Assembly (NCBI RefSeq): GCF_030643905.1
Contig: NZ_CP121446.1
Span: forward strand, 2,772,001-2,836,000
Source: Flavobacterium sp. IMCC34852
GTDB taxonomy: Bacteria > Bacteroidota > Bacteroidia > Flavobacteriales > Flavobacteriaceae
Direction of reading: 5' to 3'
DNA: 64,000 nucleotides
The notes below the pieces were generated by a model that searched no databases, was not told the DNA's origin, and saw nothing but the letters and a program-made list of their open reading frames with translations. How positions within the stretch are numbered: the stretch's first letter is position 1; every line of letters begins with the position of its first letter. Made by a program: the position numbers and the translations under genes. This document shows, piece by piece, positions 15,569-24,053 of this stretch.

Positions 15569-17605
15569 CCAAATAACCACTTTCAGGTTGTCCGGTCTTC
15601 GCATTTTGCTTCCGGGTTTGATGTTGAAAGCTTTGTGGAAATCGGGATTGTTTTCCAATGGTCCGTTGATTCTGTATTTGGCCGGTGCGTGTACATCGGT
15701 TAATAATTGTTGGGCTAAAGATTCCGGTTTGATATTCACCATCCAAGCGTAGCCATAAGCTAAAAAGAAACGTTGTTCCGGCGTTAAACCACTTATTTTT
15801 TCTTTGTTTTTGTATTGCGCTGATTTTTTAAAGGCTTCAAATCCCATGACAACACCTCCTAAATCGGCTATGTTTTCCCCTTGCGTAGCATCACCGTTTA
15901 CGAATTTGCCCGGTAAAGCTTCGTATTGACTGAATTGTTCCACAATCAATTTGGTTTTGGCTTTGAACTTTTTCAAATCTTCTGCGGTCCACCAATTGTT
16001 TAAGTTTCCTTTTTCGTCATACTGACTGCCTTGGTCATCAAATCCGTGGGTGATTTCGTGTCCGAAAGTAGAACCACCAATAATACCATACAACACAGCA
16101 TCATCGGGCATTCTGCCTTCAAATCCGGGTACCAAAATATTACAAGCCGGAACACAGATTTCGTTGTTACTAGGACTATAATAAGCATTATAGGTTTGCG
16201 GATACATGCCCCATTCGGTTCTATCAACCGGTTTGCCATACTTTTTTATCATATCTTGAATCGCCCATTTGTTAGTAGCCATAACATTGGCTAAAAACGT
16301 ACCTCTATTGATCTGAACACTGCTCAAGTCTTTCCACTTATCAGGGTAACCGACTTTCATTACAATCTTACTCAACTTGAATAAAGCTTTTTTCTTTGTC
16401 TCTTCGCTCATCCAATCCAAGTTCTTGATGCGTTCTGCATAAACATCGCGAATGTTATTTCCTATTTCCAGCAGTTTCTCTTTGGAGCCTTTCGGCAAAT
16501 AATCTTTCACATAAACCTGACCTATTAATTCGCCCAAAGATCCATCGGTTTGCTCTACTATGCGTTTCCATCTTGGCTTTTGTTCTTTCACGCCACTCAT
16601 CACTGTAGAATAAAAATAAAAGTTTTGCTTTTCTATAGCATTATTCAAATAAGACGCATAAGAATTTACCAAATCCCATTCCAGATAGGTTTTCCAATCT
16701 TCGATTGAATAACTTTTTATCATTTGGTTCAAAGCCTTGTAAAATTCCGGTTGGCCAACAATTACGGTATCAACATTTTTAATTCCGATGTTGGCAGTCA
16801 TTGCTTTCCAATCGATATTTGGCGTTGCGGCATTGATTTGATCAATCCCCATTTTATTGTAGTTTTTAATCGGATCACGAAGCGCTTCTAATTTTCTGGA
16901 GTTATCCGCCAATTCTGTTTCCAACTTCATAATTATGCTGGCATTGGCTTTAGCGGTTTCTTTATTTTTTCCAATTAACAAGCCCATTTTCTCCAAATGC
17001 TTTACATATTCGGAACGAATATTAGCGGTTTCTTTATCGGTATTGAAATAGTAATCTCGATTCCCTAAACCCAATCCACCTTGACCCAAAAACACGGTAT
17101 ATTTAGCACTGTTTTTATCATCTTGACCTACATACAAAGAAAAACCCGGATTAGCACCGATGGTATGTAAATACGCGATGGTTTTCAATAAGGAAGGAAC
17201 ATCTTTAATGGCTTTGATTCTACTCAAATCAGCTTTTAAAGGGGACAAACCCAATTTTTCAATTTGTAAAGTATCCATACCGGAAGCATAGAAATCGCCT
17301 ATTTTTTGTTCGTTACTTCCTTTCGGTGCGTCGGTCATCTCCGCTGATTTTTCACAAATTTGTTTAATTTGAGAATTAATGGTATCGCCTATAGTTCGGA
17401 ATATCCCGTTACTTCTTTCACTGTCCGGAATTGGATTTCGTTTAAACCATCCACCATTGGCATACATAAAAAAGTCATCGCCGGGATTGACCGTGGTGTC
17501 TCTGTTAGTTAATAAAGGATCAATAAAATCGGCTTCTTTTTGGTTACAACCAATAAGCAATAACGCAGAAAATAAGCCTAAAGTTAGCTTGGTTATTAAT
17601 TTCAT
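15566..17605 (-). CDS. M13 family zinc metallopeptidase (PepO/neprilysin-like), lipoprotein
   Basis: 679 residues. The signal MKLITKLTLGLFSALLLIGC places Cys20 as the lipidation site. The N-terminal M13 domain (DDFFMYANGGWFKRNPIPDSE) and C-terminal catalytic domain are both complete. The zinc motif is HEITH at 516-520 (GHEITHGFDDQGSQYD), and the third ligand lies in ENIADLGG. These enzymes cleave oligopeptides and small proteins, here probably in the periplasm or at the cell surface. The CxxW ending of human neprilysin is replaced by MRRPDNLKVVIW. It is a single-gene unit, convergent with the superoxide dismutase operon. Confidence 0.95.
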   Translation of the reverse strand: MKLITKLTLGLFSALLLIGCNQKEADFIDPLLTNRDTTVNPGDDFFMYANGGWFKRNPIPDSERSNGIFRTIGDTINSQIKQICEKSAEMTDAPKGSNEQKIGDFYASGMDTLQIEKLGLSPLKADLSRIKAIKDVPSLLKTIAYLHTIGANPGFSLYVGQDDKNSAKYTVFLGQGGLGLGNRDYYFNTDKETANIRSEYVKHLEKMGLLIGKNKETAKANASIIMKLETELADNSRKLEALRDPIKNYNKMGIDQINAATPNIDWKAMTANIGIKNVDTVIVGQPEFYKALNQMIKSYSIEDWKTYLEWDLVNSYASYLNNAIEKQNFYFYSTVMSGVKEQKPRWKRIVEQTDGSLGELIGQVYVKDYLPKGSKEKLLEIGNNIRDVYAERIKNLDWMSEETKKKALFKLSKIVMKVGYPDKWKDLSSVQINRGTFLANVMATNKWAIQDMIKKYGKPVDRTEWGMYPQTYNAYYSPSNNEICVPACNILVPGFEGRMPDDAVLYGIIGGSTFGHEITHGFDDQGSQYDEKGNLNNWWTAEDLKKFKAKTKLIVEQFSQYEALPGKFVNGDATQGENIADLGGVVMGFEAFKKSAQYKNKEKISGLTPEQRFFLAYGYAWMVNIKPESLAQQLLTDVHAPAKYRINGPLENNPDFHKAFNIKPGSKMRRPDNLKVVIW

Positions 17606-17654
17606 ATAAATACTTTTAAATGGCTATTGGACTTCATTTAGACTTAAATGTTAC

Positions 17655-17662
17655 CAAAGTTA
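17655..17662 (-). promoter_or_regulatory. -7 element of the M13 peptidase gene
   Basis: The plus strand reads CAAAGTTA, giving TAACTTTG on the minus strand (exact TAnnTTTG), about 50 bases upstream of the start. No TTG is found at the usual distance. Confidence 0.5.
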
Positions 17663-17685
17663 ATGCATTTGTGAAAATTAAACAT

Positions 17686-17709
17686 AAAAAAACCACCCGA
17701 AGGTGGCTT
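17686..17709 (-). terminator. Terminator of the efflux operon
   Basis: CCACC and GGTGG pair around a TTCG tetraloop (minus strand) and are followed by seven T residues. It lies just after the DUF2892 stop. Confidence 0.85.
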
Positions 17710-17714
17710 AGTGA

Positions 17715-17900
17715 TTAATCTTTAATTCCGAGTTTGTCTAAAATATCTTCCATCAAACACCATTTGGTGATAGAAGATTGCAGCAAATTGGCTCCGACAA
17801 AAGCGGTAAACCAAAGCCAATTCTGATTGACATAAATCGATAACAATAAGCTGATTAAGATAAATGTTCCCGCTACAGCTCTGATTATTCTGTTTTTCAT
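17715..17900 (-). CDS. DUF2892/YgaP-like small membrane protein
   Basis: 61 residues from the ATG MKNRIIRAVAGTF. A longer frame upstream would overlap the preceding gene and adds non-membrane sequence. Two membrane helices (about 7-23 and 28-45) are followed by SSITKWCLMEDILDKLGIKD, which resembles the YgaP membrane-anchor family with its C-terminal CPL-type Cys (here Cys48). In other bacteria this unit is joined to rhodanese domains. Here it ends the TolC/adaptor/RND operon. A related gene stands at 29354, beside the sulfur cluster. Function unknown. Confidence 0.8.
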   Translation of the reverse strand: MKNRIIRAVAGTFILISLLLSIYVNQNWLWFTAFVGANLLQSSITKWCLMEDILDKLGIKD

Positions 17901-17910
17901 AGTATTAATA

Positions 17911-18216
17911 TTAATTAGATTTTTCAATTTGAAGTACAGCCACATCCACTTGTGCCTTGGTTTCCTGTTTGGCATTAAAATCGGCGACGAGTTGGAAGAA
18001 CAAATCCACATTTTCTTTTTTTACAAAAGCGTAAAAAAGCAAGGATTCCGTTTCATTCATTTCGGAAGCGAACCAATTACTTTCAATAAATTCTTCCGAA
18101 ACGTCTTTGTAACCCATTACATTTCTGTAACTGAAAGCTTTGACGCTTGCTTTCTTCAGCATCGATTTGATGTCTTTCTCAAATTCAGTTATGGCGGTGA
18201 TGATTAATAATTTCAT
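17911..18216 (-). CDS. Small PII-like (ferredoxin-fold) protein downstream of RND pump
   Basis: 101 residues. The alternation of strands and helices fits a PII/CutA-type ferredoxin fold (opening MKLLIITAITEFEKDIKSMLKKA, then VKAFSYRNVMGYKDVSE, and later LFYAFVKKENVDLFFQLVADFN and AQVDVAVLQIEKS). DUF3240-type PII-like proteins are known beside CzcA-like efflux pumps, so a sensor or regulator of the RND complex is plausible. It begins four bases after the RND stop. I infer the fold from the pattern and cannot confirm it without a structural search. Confidence 0.6.
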   Translation of the reverse strand: MKLLIITAITEFEKDIKSMLKKASVKAFSYRNVMGYKDVSEEFIESNWFASEMNETESLLFYAFVKKENVDLFFQLVADFNAKQETKAQVDVAVLQIEKSN

Positions 18217-18220
18217 GATT

Positions 18221-21200
18221 TTAGGAATTAAGTTCTTGCTCTTTTGTTTCTGATGAATTGCGCTCCCATTTTTTTCTCTCGGTGATGTAATAAATCAAAG
18301 GCACTACAATTAGTGTCAGCAATGTCGATACAATTGCTCCAAATACTAACGAAATCGCTAAACCTTGAAATATCGGATCAAACAAAATGATGGATGCTCC
18401 GATAACCACTGCTCCGGTGGTTAATAAAATTGGCGTGGTTCTTACTGCGCCGGCTTCTATGATAGCTTGTTTCAATGGTACGCCATCGTTCAATCGGATT
18501 TCGATAAAGTCGATAAGCAAAACTGAGTTTCGCACCATCACACCGGCCAAAGCAATCATTCCGATAAAAGAAGTTGCGGTAAAGAAAGCACCCAACATCC
18601 AGTGACCTAAAACGATTCCGACTAACGAAAGTGGAATAGCCATCATCATCACCATCGGGGTTTTGAAATTTTGGAACCAACCTACAATCAACATATAAAT
18701 AATCACAATCACGATTAAGAAAGCTGCTCCTAAATCGCGGAAGACTTCCAACGTAATTTGCCATTCGCCATCCCATTTTACGGTAAAATCGCTTTCATCA
18801 GATGGTTGCTCCATGTACAATTCGTTGACTTTATAGCCTTTTGGCAATTGCATTTTTTGGAGTTTTTCATTCATACCTAAAATCGCGTACACCGGACTTT
18901 CTAAATCTCCGGCCATATCAGCAGTTACATACACCACACGTTTTTGGTCTTTGCGGTAAATGGTTTTTTGCAAGGTGTCTTGAACCACTTTAACCAAATC
19001 ACTAACAGGAACAACATTGCCGCGATTGCCTTTGATTTTCAAAGTTTGAATGTCTTGTAAACTCGTTTTATCCTTATCGTCTAAAGACAAAACAATCCCT
19101 ACATTGTCATTTGAATTTTCATCATACAAATTAGAAACCGGATATTCTTTAAGCAAATAAGTCAAATTGCCTACCACTTGCTGTGGAGCAATTCCGTTAA
19201 GCATGGCTTTTTCTTTATCGACCACCAATTTATATTCCGTTTGGTCGTCTTCAGTCATCCAATCTACATCAACTATATCTGTGGTATTTTCTAGAATGGT
19301 TTTTACTTGATTGGCGACTTTGATTTGCTCTTTATAATTCGGGCCATAGATTTCCGCTACCAATGTCGATAATACCGGCGGTCCGGGTGGCACTTCTATA
19401 ATCTTAACATTAGCAGCATATTTCTTGGCTATCTTTTGAATTTCGGGACGGACGATTTTGGCAATGTCGTGACTTTGCAAATCGCGGTCTTCTTTATGCA
19501 ACAAATTCACTTGAATATCGGCCATATTACTACCACCACGCATATCGTAATGACGCACCAAACCGTTAAACGTAATCGGAGCAGAAGTACCGATATAGTT
19601 CTGATAATTTACCACTTCAGGAACGGTTGAAAGATATTGGGCGATTTCCTGAGTTACCGCAGCCGTTCTTTCTAAAGTCGTTCCTTCCGGCATGTCAATC
19701 ACGACTTGGAATTCGTTTTTATTGTCAAATGGTAACATCTTCACGGCTACCGATTTGGTAAAAAACATCAAGACCGAACCGATTAACAATAAAACGGTGA
19801 TACCTAACATCAAACGACGCTTTTTAGAACTTTCTAAAAATGGTCTTTCCATTTTGCTATAGACTTTATAAATCCATGATGTTTCTAATCCTTGTTCGGC
19901 TTTTTGTTCTTGTTCTTCTTTTTCGTGTAATAAATGGTAACCCAAATAAGGTGTAACAGTCAACGCCACAAACAAGGACAACAACATTGCAATCGAAGCA
20001 CCAATCGGCATCGGACTCATGTATGGTCCCATCATTCCCGATACAAACGCCATCGGAAGAATAGCTGCAATAACTGTGAACGTTGCTAAAATAGTTGGAT
20101 TCCCAACTTCATTAATCGCATAAATAGCTGCTTGTTTGAATGGTAATCGCTTCATCTTGAAGTGACGGTGCATATTTTCGGCGATGATGATACTGTCGTC
20201 TACGACAATTCCCACCACGAAAACTAAAGCGAATAAGGTAATTCTATTCAACGTGTAACCCAACATATAATAGGCAAACAGTGTCAAAGCAAACGTTAAT
20301 GGTACTGAAAAGAAAACCACCAAACCGCCGCGCCAACCCATGGCTAACATCACCAAAAGCGTAACCGCAATAATCGCAATCCCTAAATGCAGTAACAACT
20401 CACCTACTTTATCCGAAGCGGTTTCGCCGTAATTACGCGTTACTTCTACGTGAACATCATCGGTGATAATCGTTTGTTTCAGTTGCTCGACTTTCTCCAA
20501 AATCTTTTCGGAAATTTTCATCGCATCTGCCCCTTTTACTTTACCGATAGAAATCGTTACGGCAGGATATTCCGAATTGTTTTTGGCGAATTTTTCATTG
20601 GCTTTGCCATACCCAAAAGACACATAACTTCTCGGCGTTGACGGTCCGTCTTGTACCGAAGCGACTTGTTTCAAATAAACCGGAAGATTGGCATTCACAC
20701 CAACTACTAAATTCTCAACATCTTCTGCAGATTTTAGAAATTCTCCGGTTGTCAACAAATATTCTTTATCGGCTGAAACAAAACTTCCGGATTGTGAGCT
20801 GCCGTTATTGGCTTGAATCATTTGCATAATGCTCAACACATCGACACCGTTTTCGGCCATTTTATCTTTGTCTAACACCACTTTCACTTCGCGGTTTCGG
20901 CCACCGATTTCTTTGGTGATGGCGACATCTTTTACTTTTTCAATCTCAGAAGTTACTTCTTCGGCTATTTGACGAATTTCGAAATCGTTTAGCTTTTCGC
21001 TCCAAAGTGTTAGGCCTAACATCGGAACATCGTCAATAGAACGGGTTTTTACTAAAGGTTTGTAAACACCCTGCGGAAACATATTTTCGTGTTTGGCCAA
21101 CTCATCGTATAATTTTACATACGAACGTTCCACATCTTGCCCAACATAAAACTGGACAATCAAAATCGCTTGCCCATTCATCGCCATACTGTGCACGTGT

Positions 21201-21448
21201 TCTACGCCTTTGATGTTGGAAAGGATTTTCTCTAAAGGTTTCACCACGCGGCTTTCGACTTCACTTGGACTCGCTCCGGGATAACCCACCATTACGTCGG
21301 CCATCGGAACATTAATTTGCGGTTCTTCTTCTCTTGGAATCAGAAACGAACTGTATACGCCGATAATCATTAATCCAACCATTAACAGTATCGTTAACTT
21401 CGAATTGATGAAAAAATGGGCGATTTTACCTGATATACCTTCTTGCAT
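18221..21448 (-). CDS. RND efflux permease
   Basis: 1075 residues of the AcrB/CzcA superfamily. Helix 1 is at about 13-32, then PREEEPQINVPMADVMVGYPGA, the first periplasmic domain, a block of six helices in the middle (GLVVFFSVPLTFALTLFAYYML onward), a second periplasmic domain and a last helix block. The proton-relay acidic pair is present in GIVVDDSIIIAEN. The protein would form the inner-membrane trimer that drives export through the adaptor and TolC channel encoded upstream. HAE-like features dominate, and no clear metal-binding signature is seen. The substrate is unknown. Confidence 0.93.
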   Translation of the reverse strand: MQEGISGKIAHFFINSKLTILLMVGLMIIGVYSSFLIPREEEPQINVPMADVMVGYPGASPSEVESRVVKPLEKILSNIKGVEHVHSMAMNGQAILIVQFYVGQDVERSYVKLYDELAKHENMFPQGVYKPLVKTRSIDDVPMLGLTLWSEKLNDFEIRQIAEEVTSEIEKVKDVAITKEIGGRNREVKVVLDKDKMAENGVDVLSIMQMIQANNGSSQSGSFVSADKEYLLTTGEFLKSAEDVENLVVGVNANLPVYLKQVASVQDGPSTPRSYVSFGYGKANEKFAKNNSEYPAVTISIGKVKGADAMKISEKILEKVEQLKQTIITDDVHVEVTRNYGETASDKVGELLLHLGIAIIAVTLLVMLAMGWRGGLVVFFSVPLTFALTLFAYYMLGYTLNRITLFALVFVVGIVVDDSIIIAENMHRHFKMKRLPFKQAAIYAINEVGNPTILATFTVIAAILPMAFVSGMMGPYMSPMPIGASIAMLLSLFVALTVTPYLGYHLLHEKEEQEQKAEQGLETSWIYKVYSKMERPFLESSKKRRLMLGITVLLLIGSVLMFFTKSVAVKMLPFDNKNEFQVVIDMPEGTTLERTAAVTQEIAQYLSTVPEVVNYQNYIGTSAPITFNGLVRHYDMRGGSNMADIQVNLLHKEDRDLQSHDIAKIVRPEIQKIAKKYAANVKIIEVPPGPPVLSTLVAEIYGPNYKEQIKVANQVKTILENTTDIVDVDWMTEDDQTEYKLVVDKEKAMLNGIAPQQVVGNLTYLLKEYPVSNLYDENSNDNVGIVLSLDDKDKTSLQDIQTLKIKGNRGNVVPVSDLVKVVQDTLQKTIYRKDQKRVVYVTADMAGDLESPVYAILGMNEKLQKMQLPKGYKVNELYMEQPSDESDFTVKWDGEWQITLEVFRDLGAAFLIVIVIIYMLIVGWFQNFKTPMVMMMAIPLSLVGIVLGHWMLGAFFTATSFIGMIALAGVMVRNSVLLIDFIEIRLNDGVPLKQAIIEAGAVRTTPILLTTGAVVIGASIILFDPIFQGLAISLVFGAIVSTLLTLIVVPLIYYITERKKWERNSSETKEQELNS

Positions 21449-21489
21449 TTTTAGATTTTTAGATTGTTGGATTGTTAGATTTTCAGAAT
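21449..21489. repeat. Short word repeat in operon spacer
   Basis: The 41-bp spacer between the adaptor and permease genes is built of TTAGATT and its variants (TTAGATTGTTGGATTGTTAG). Similar words fill the spacer at 43849-43933. Confidence 0.5.
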
Positions 21490-22575
21490 CTATTGGATAG
21501 AAACTTTTGCGCCATTATACAACTTACCTTCTGCCGAAACGATGTATTGTTCTTCAGCCGATAAGCCTGATAAAACTTCGACTTGGTTGCCAAAAGTTTT
21601 CCCGATGCGCAACCATCTTAAAATGGCTTTGTTACCGTTGCCGATAGTGTAAATTCCGGTGAGTTGGCCTTGTTTTACTAAAGCGCTTTCGGGAACCAAC
21701 ACTTTATCGGTTGTGTTAGTCGTTTGAGTTTTATTGGCTACCGGAAATTGAACATTGACAAACATGCCTGATAAAATGGCTTTGTCGATTTGGTTCAAAC
21801 TGACTTTTACCAAATACTGTCCGCCGGTATTTTTAGCCGAACTGCTGACTTCAATAACTTTCCCGGTTACTTCTTTATTGATGGATTTTACCAAAACTTT
21901 TACGGCCATTCCGTTTTGAATGTTGGCTATATCACTTTCCGAAACCATGGCAGTAACTTGCAAACGCGAAACGCCTTCTATGCTTACTAGCGGCATTCCG
22001 GGATTCGCCATATCGCCTTCTTTGACAAAAGTATTGGTTACTTCGCCCGAAAACGGCGCGGTGATATTACTATAATTGAATTGGGCTAAAACTTCATTAC
22101 GCATTTGCTTAGCGGCATCCAATCCGGCTTTCGCCATTTCGTAGCGCGAAGTCATGTCGTCTAACTCTTTTTGAGAAGCACTTTGTTGGTTGAATAATAC
22201 CGTGAATCTTTCGTAGTCTTTTTTGGCATTATTAAACGCCGCCGTAGCTTGCAAAATAGACGCATCTACTTGGGCTTTTTTGGCTTGTAAATCGGTAGCG
22301 TTGATGCTTACCATCAATTGTCCGGCGCTAACTTTTTGCCCGACTTTCACATGTACTTTGGTTACGTAACCCATCATTCGGGTACTGACATTGGCACTGT
22401 TTTCGGCTTCGATTTTGCCGCTGGCGGTTACAAAAGAACCATTGTTTTGCGCAGTCATTCCACTAACTTTTACCGGGATAGCCGCGGCATTATCTGTAAT
22501 TTCTTTTCGGTCTTTTCCACAAGAAAGGAATAAGAAAGGCGATAGCAATAGCGTGGTTATTATTTTATTGTTCAT
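21490..22575 (-). CDS. RND periplasmic adaptor (membrane fusion protein)
   Basis: 361 residues. The lipoprotein signal MNNKIITTLLLSPFLFLSC has Cys19 as the lipidation site. The mature part has the lipoyl/barrel-sandwich halves (TRMMGYVTKVHVKVGQKVSAGQ and YSNITAPFSGEVTNTFVKEGD) flanking an alpha hairpin (about 100-165), followed by a beta-barrel domain and a membrane-proximal domain ending VSAEGKLYNGAKVSIQ. It bridges the RND permease and the TolC-like channel. It sits between them in one operon with gaps of 28 and 41 bases. Confidence 0.94.
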   Translation of the reverse strand: MNNKIITTLLLSPFLFLSCGKDRKEITDNAAAIPVKVSGMTAQNNGSFVTASGKIEAENSANVSTRMMGYVTKVHVKVGQKVSAGQLMVSINATDLQAKKAQVDASILQATAAFNNAKKDYERFTVLFNQQSASQKELDDMTSRYEMAKAGLDAAKQMRNEVLAQFNYSNITAPFSGEVTNTFVKEGDMANPGMPLVSIEGVSRLQVTAMVSESDIANIQNGMAVKVLVKSINKEVTGKVIEVSSSAKNTGGQYLVKVSLNQIDKAILSGMFVNVQFPVANKTQTTNTTDKVLVPESALVKQGQLTGIYTIGNGNKAILRWLRIGKTFGNQVEVLSGLSAEEQYIVSAEGKLYNGAKVSIQ

Positions 22576-22603
22576 GTTGTTCTGTTTTATAATTGTCTTA
22601 ATA

Positions 22604-23917
22604 CTATTGGGTCAAAAATTGTAAATACTGTTGGGTGAAATTGTACTCGAAAACGGCTTGCAAATGCTCTAATTCCTTTTGAATCATTTGGGTTTCGGCA
22701 GTCAATAAATCGGTGGTTTTTTCTAATCCTTGGGTGAAACGATTTTGGCGAATGCGATACGCTTCTAGCGATTGTTCGAAGGCCATTTGCGACAAACCGA
22801 CTTTGTTTTCAGCATCTTTTAGTTGTCGATTGGTTTTGCTTAATTCGAGTTGGCTTTGCTTTTTGTATTGCTCGGTTTCGATGGCAGCTTTTTGGAAATC
22901 AGCTTTGGCTTTGTCGTATTTTCCGATGGATTTATAACCGTCGAAAACGTTCCAAGACAATTGTGCTCCAACCAAATATCCTTTGGCAGCAGTGCCTAAA
23001 AACTGACTGTCGTACAACTCATAACTTCCGAAAGCGTTTAATCTTGGCAAAAAATTCATTTTGCTCATGACCATCATTTTTTGATACGCTTCGGATGATT
23101 TATCCATCGCTTGAATGTCTTTTCTATTCTCGGATAATTGGGTATTTATAGCTTCAACCTTAATGGAGTTCTCTAATTCTTCTGAAGGTTTAAAGGTTTT
23201 GCCTTGCGTGTCTTCGTTTAATAGAAAAGCCAAATAATCGGAGGCATTTTGCACATTGCTTTTGGCGTATTGCAATTGATTTGAAATGTCATTAACGCGT
23301 ACTTGAACATTCAACACATCGGTCTTTTGCAACAAACCTTGTTTGAAATAATTGTCGACCAATTTCAAATTGGCTTTAGCCGTTGACTCTGCTTTTTCCA
23401 AAACACGAACGGCTTTATAAGCCAATTGTAATTGCATATAAGCTTTGGATACTTCCAATTCTAAATACTCTTGTGTTCGTTGCGTTTGCAGTTGGAAAGC
23501 TTCCATTTTGGCCTTAGCCGCTTGTCTTCCGAAAATGCCGTCAACGTTGAGTAACGGTTGTTGGATTTCGATTTTAGTGGCAAAGTTTTGCGTGGTTTTC
23601 GGGTCATTCAACAAAGCCGGATTGAAATCGGATTGGGTTAGAATTTCCTGATTTAATTTGGAACCAAAAGCCATTAGCGGATTGGTAGTAGCCATTCCGG
23701 TATAGGAAACAGTAATGTTGGGCAAAAAGAGTGCATTTGATTGGCGGAAATCTGCTTTAGCCAATTGGTAGTTTTGATCAGCGATTTTGATTTGCAGGTT
23801 TTTCTCGGTTATTTTTTGTTTCAAATCGCTTTTGGAAATAGACAAAGTATCTTGGCTAAATCCGAAAATTGATAAGAATAAAAATCCTGTGGTTACTACT
23901 ATTTTGTTCATATTCAT
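22604..23917 (-). CDS. TolC-family outer membrane channel
   Basis: 437 residues with a signal peptide (MNMNKIVVTTGFLFLSIFGFS). Two internally similar OEP halves contain long heptad-rich helices (ARDFRQSNALFLPNITVSYTG-like openings, then coiled-coil segments near 150-240 and 350-430). It provides the exit duct for the RND pump. It is the first gene of the five-gene operon, and the promoter upstream carries an imperfect 14-bp palindrome. Confidence 0.92.
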   Translation of the reverse strand: MNMNKIVVTTGFLFLSIFGFSQDTLSISKSDLKQKITEKNLQIKIADQNYQLAKADFRQSNALFLPNITVSYTGMATTNPLMAFGSKLNQEILTQSDFNPALLNDPKTTQNFATKIEIQQPLLNVDGIFGRQAAKAKMEAFQLQTQRTQEYLELEVSKAYMQLQLAYKAVRVLEKAESTAKANLKLVDNYFKQGLLQKTDVLNVQVRVNDISNQLQYAKSNVQNASDYLAFLLNEDTQGKTFKPSEELENSIKVEAINTQLSENRKDIQAMDKSSEAYQKMMVMSKMNFLPRLNAFGSYELYDSQFLGTAAKGYLVGAQLSWNVFDGYKSIGKYDKAKADFQKAAIETEQYKKQSQLELSKTNRQLKDAENKVGLSQMAFEQSLEAYRIRQNRFTQGLEKTTDLLTAETQMIQKELEHLQAVFEYNFTQQYLQFLTQ

Positions 23918-23940
23918 CTTAGTTTATCTGAATTATGAAG

Positions 23941-23984
23941 CAAAAATACTGCTGTAGAAAAGCGTGTACAGTTACAATTGTTAC
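23941..23984 (-). promoter_or_regulatory. Promoter of efflux operon with activator-site candidate
   Basis: The minus strand has TATTTTTG (plus 23941-23948), an exact -7 match. GTTACAATTGTTAC at 23971-23984 is symmetric at 12 of 14 positions and is centred 33 bp upstream of the -7 centre, about position -40. The -33 position lacks TTG, as expected of an activator-dependent promoter. Confidence 0.4.
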
Positions 23985-24000
23985 AGAGGCATTTGGGCAT

Positions 24001-24025
24001 AAAAAAATGCCTGATTTCTCAGGCA
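24001..24025 (-). terminator. Terminator of type IX cargo gene
   Basis: On the minus strand TGCCTGA and TCAGGCA pair around GAAA and run into seven T residues. It is downstream of the gene at 24054. Confidence 0.85.
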
Positions 24026-24053
24026 CTCAAAAATATAGTGGTATTGAATTGAT

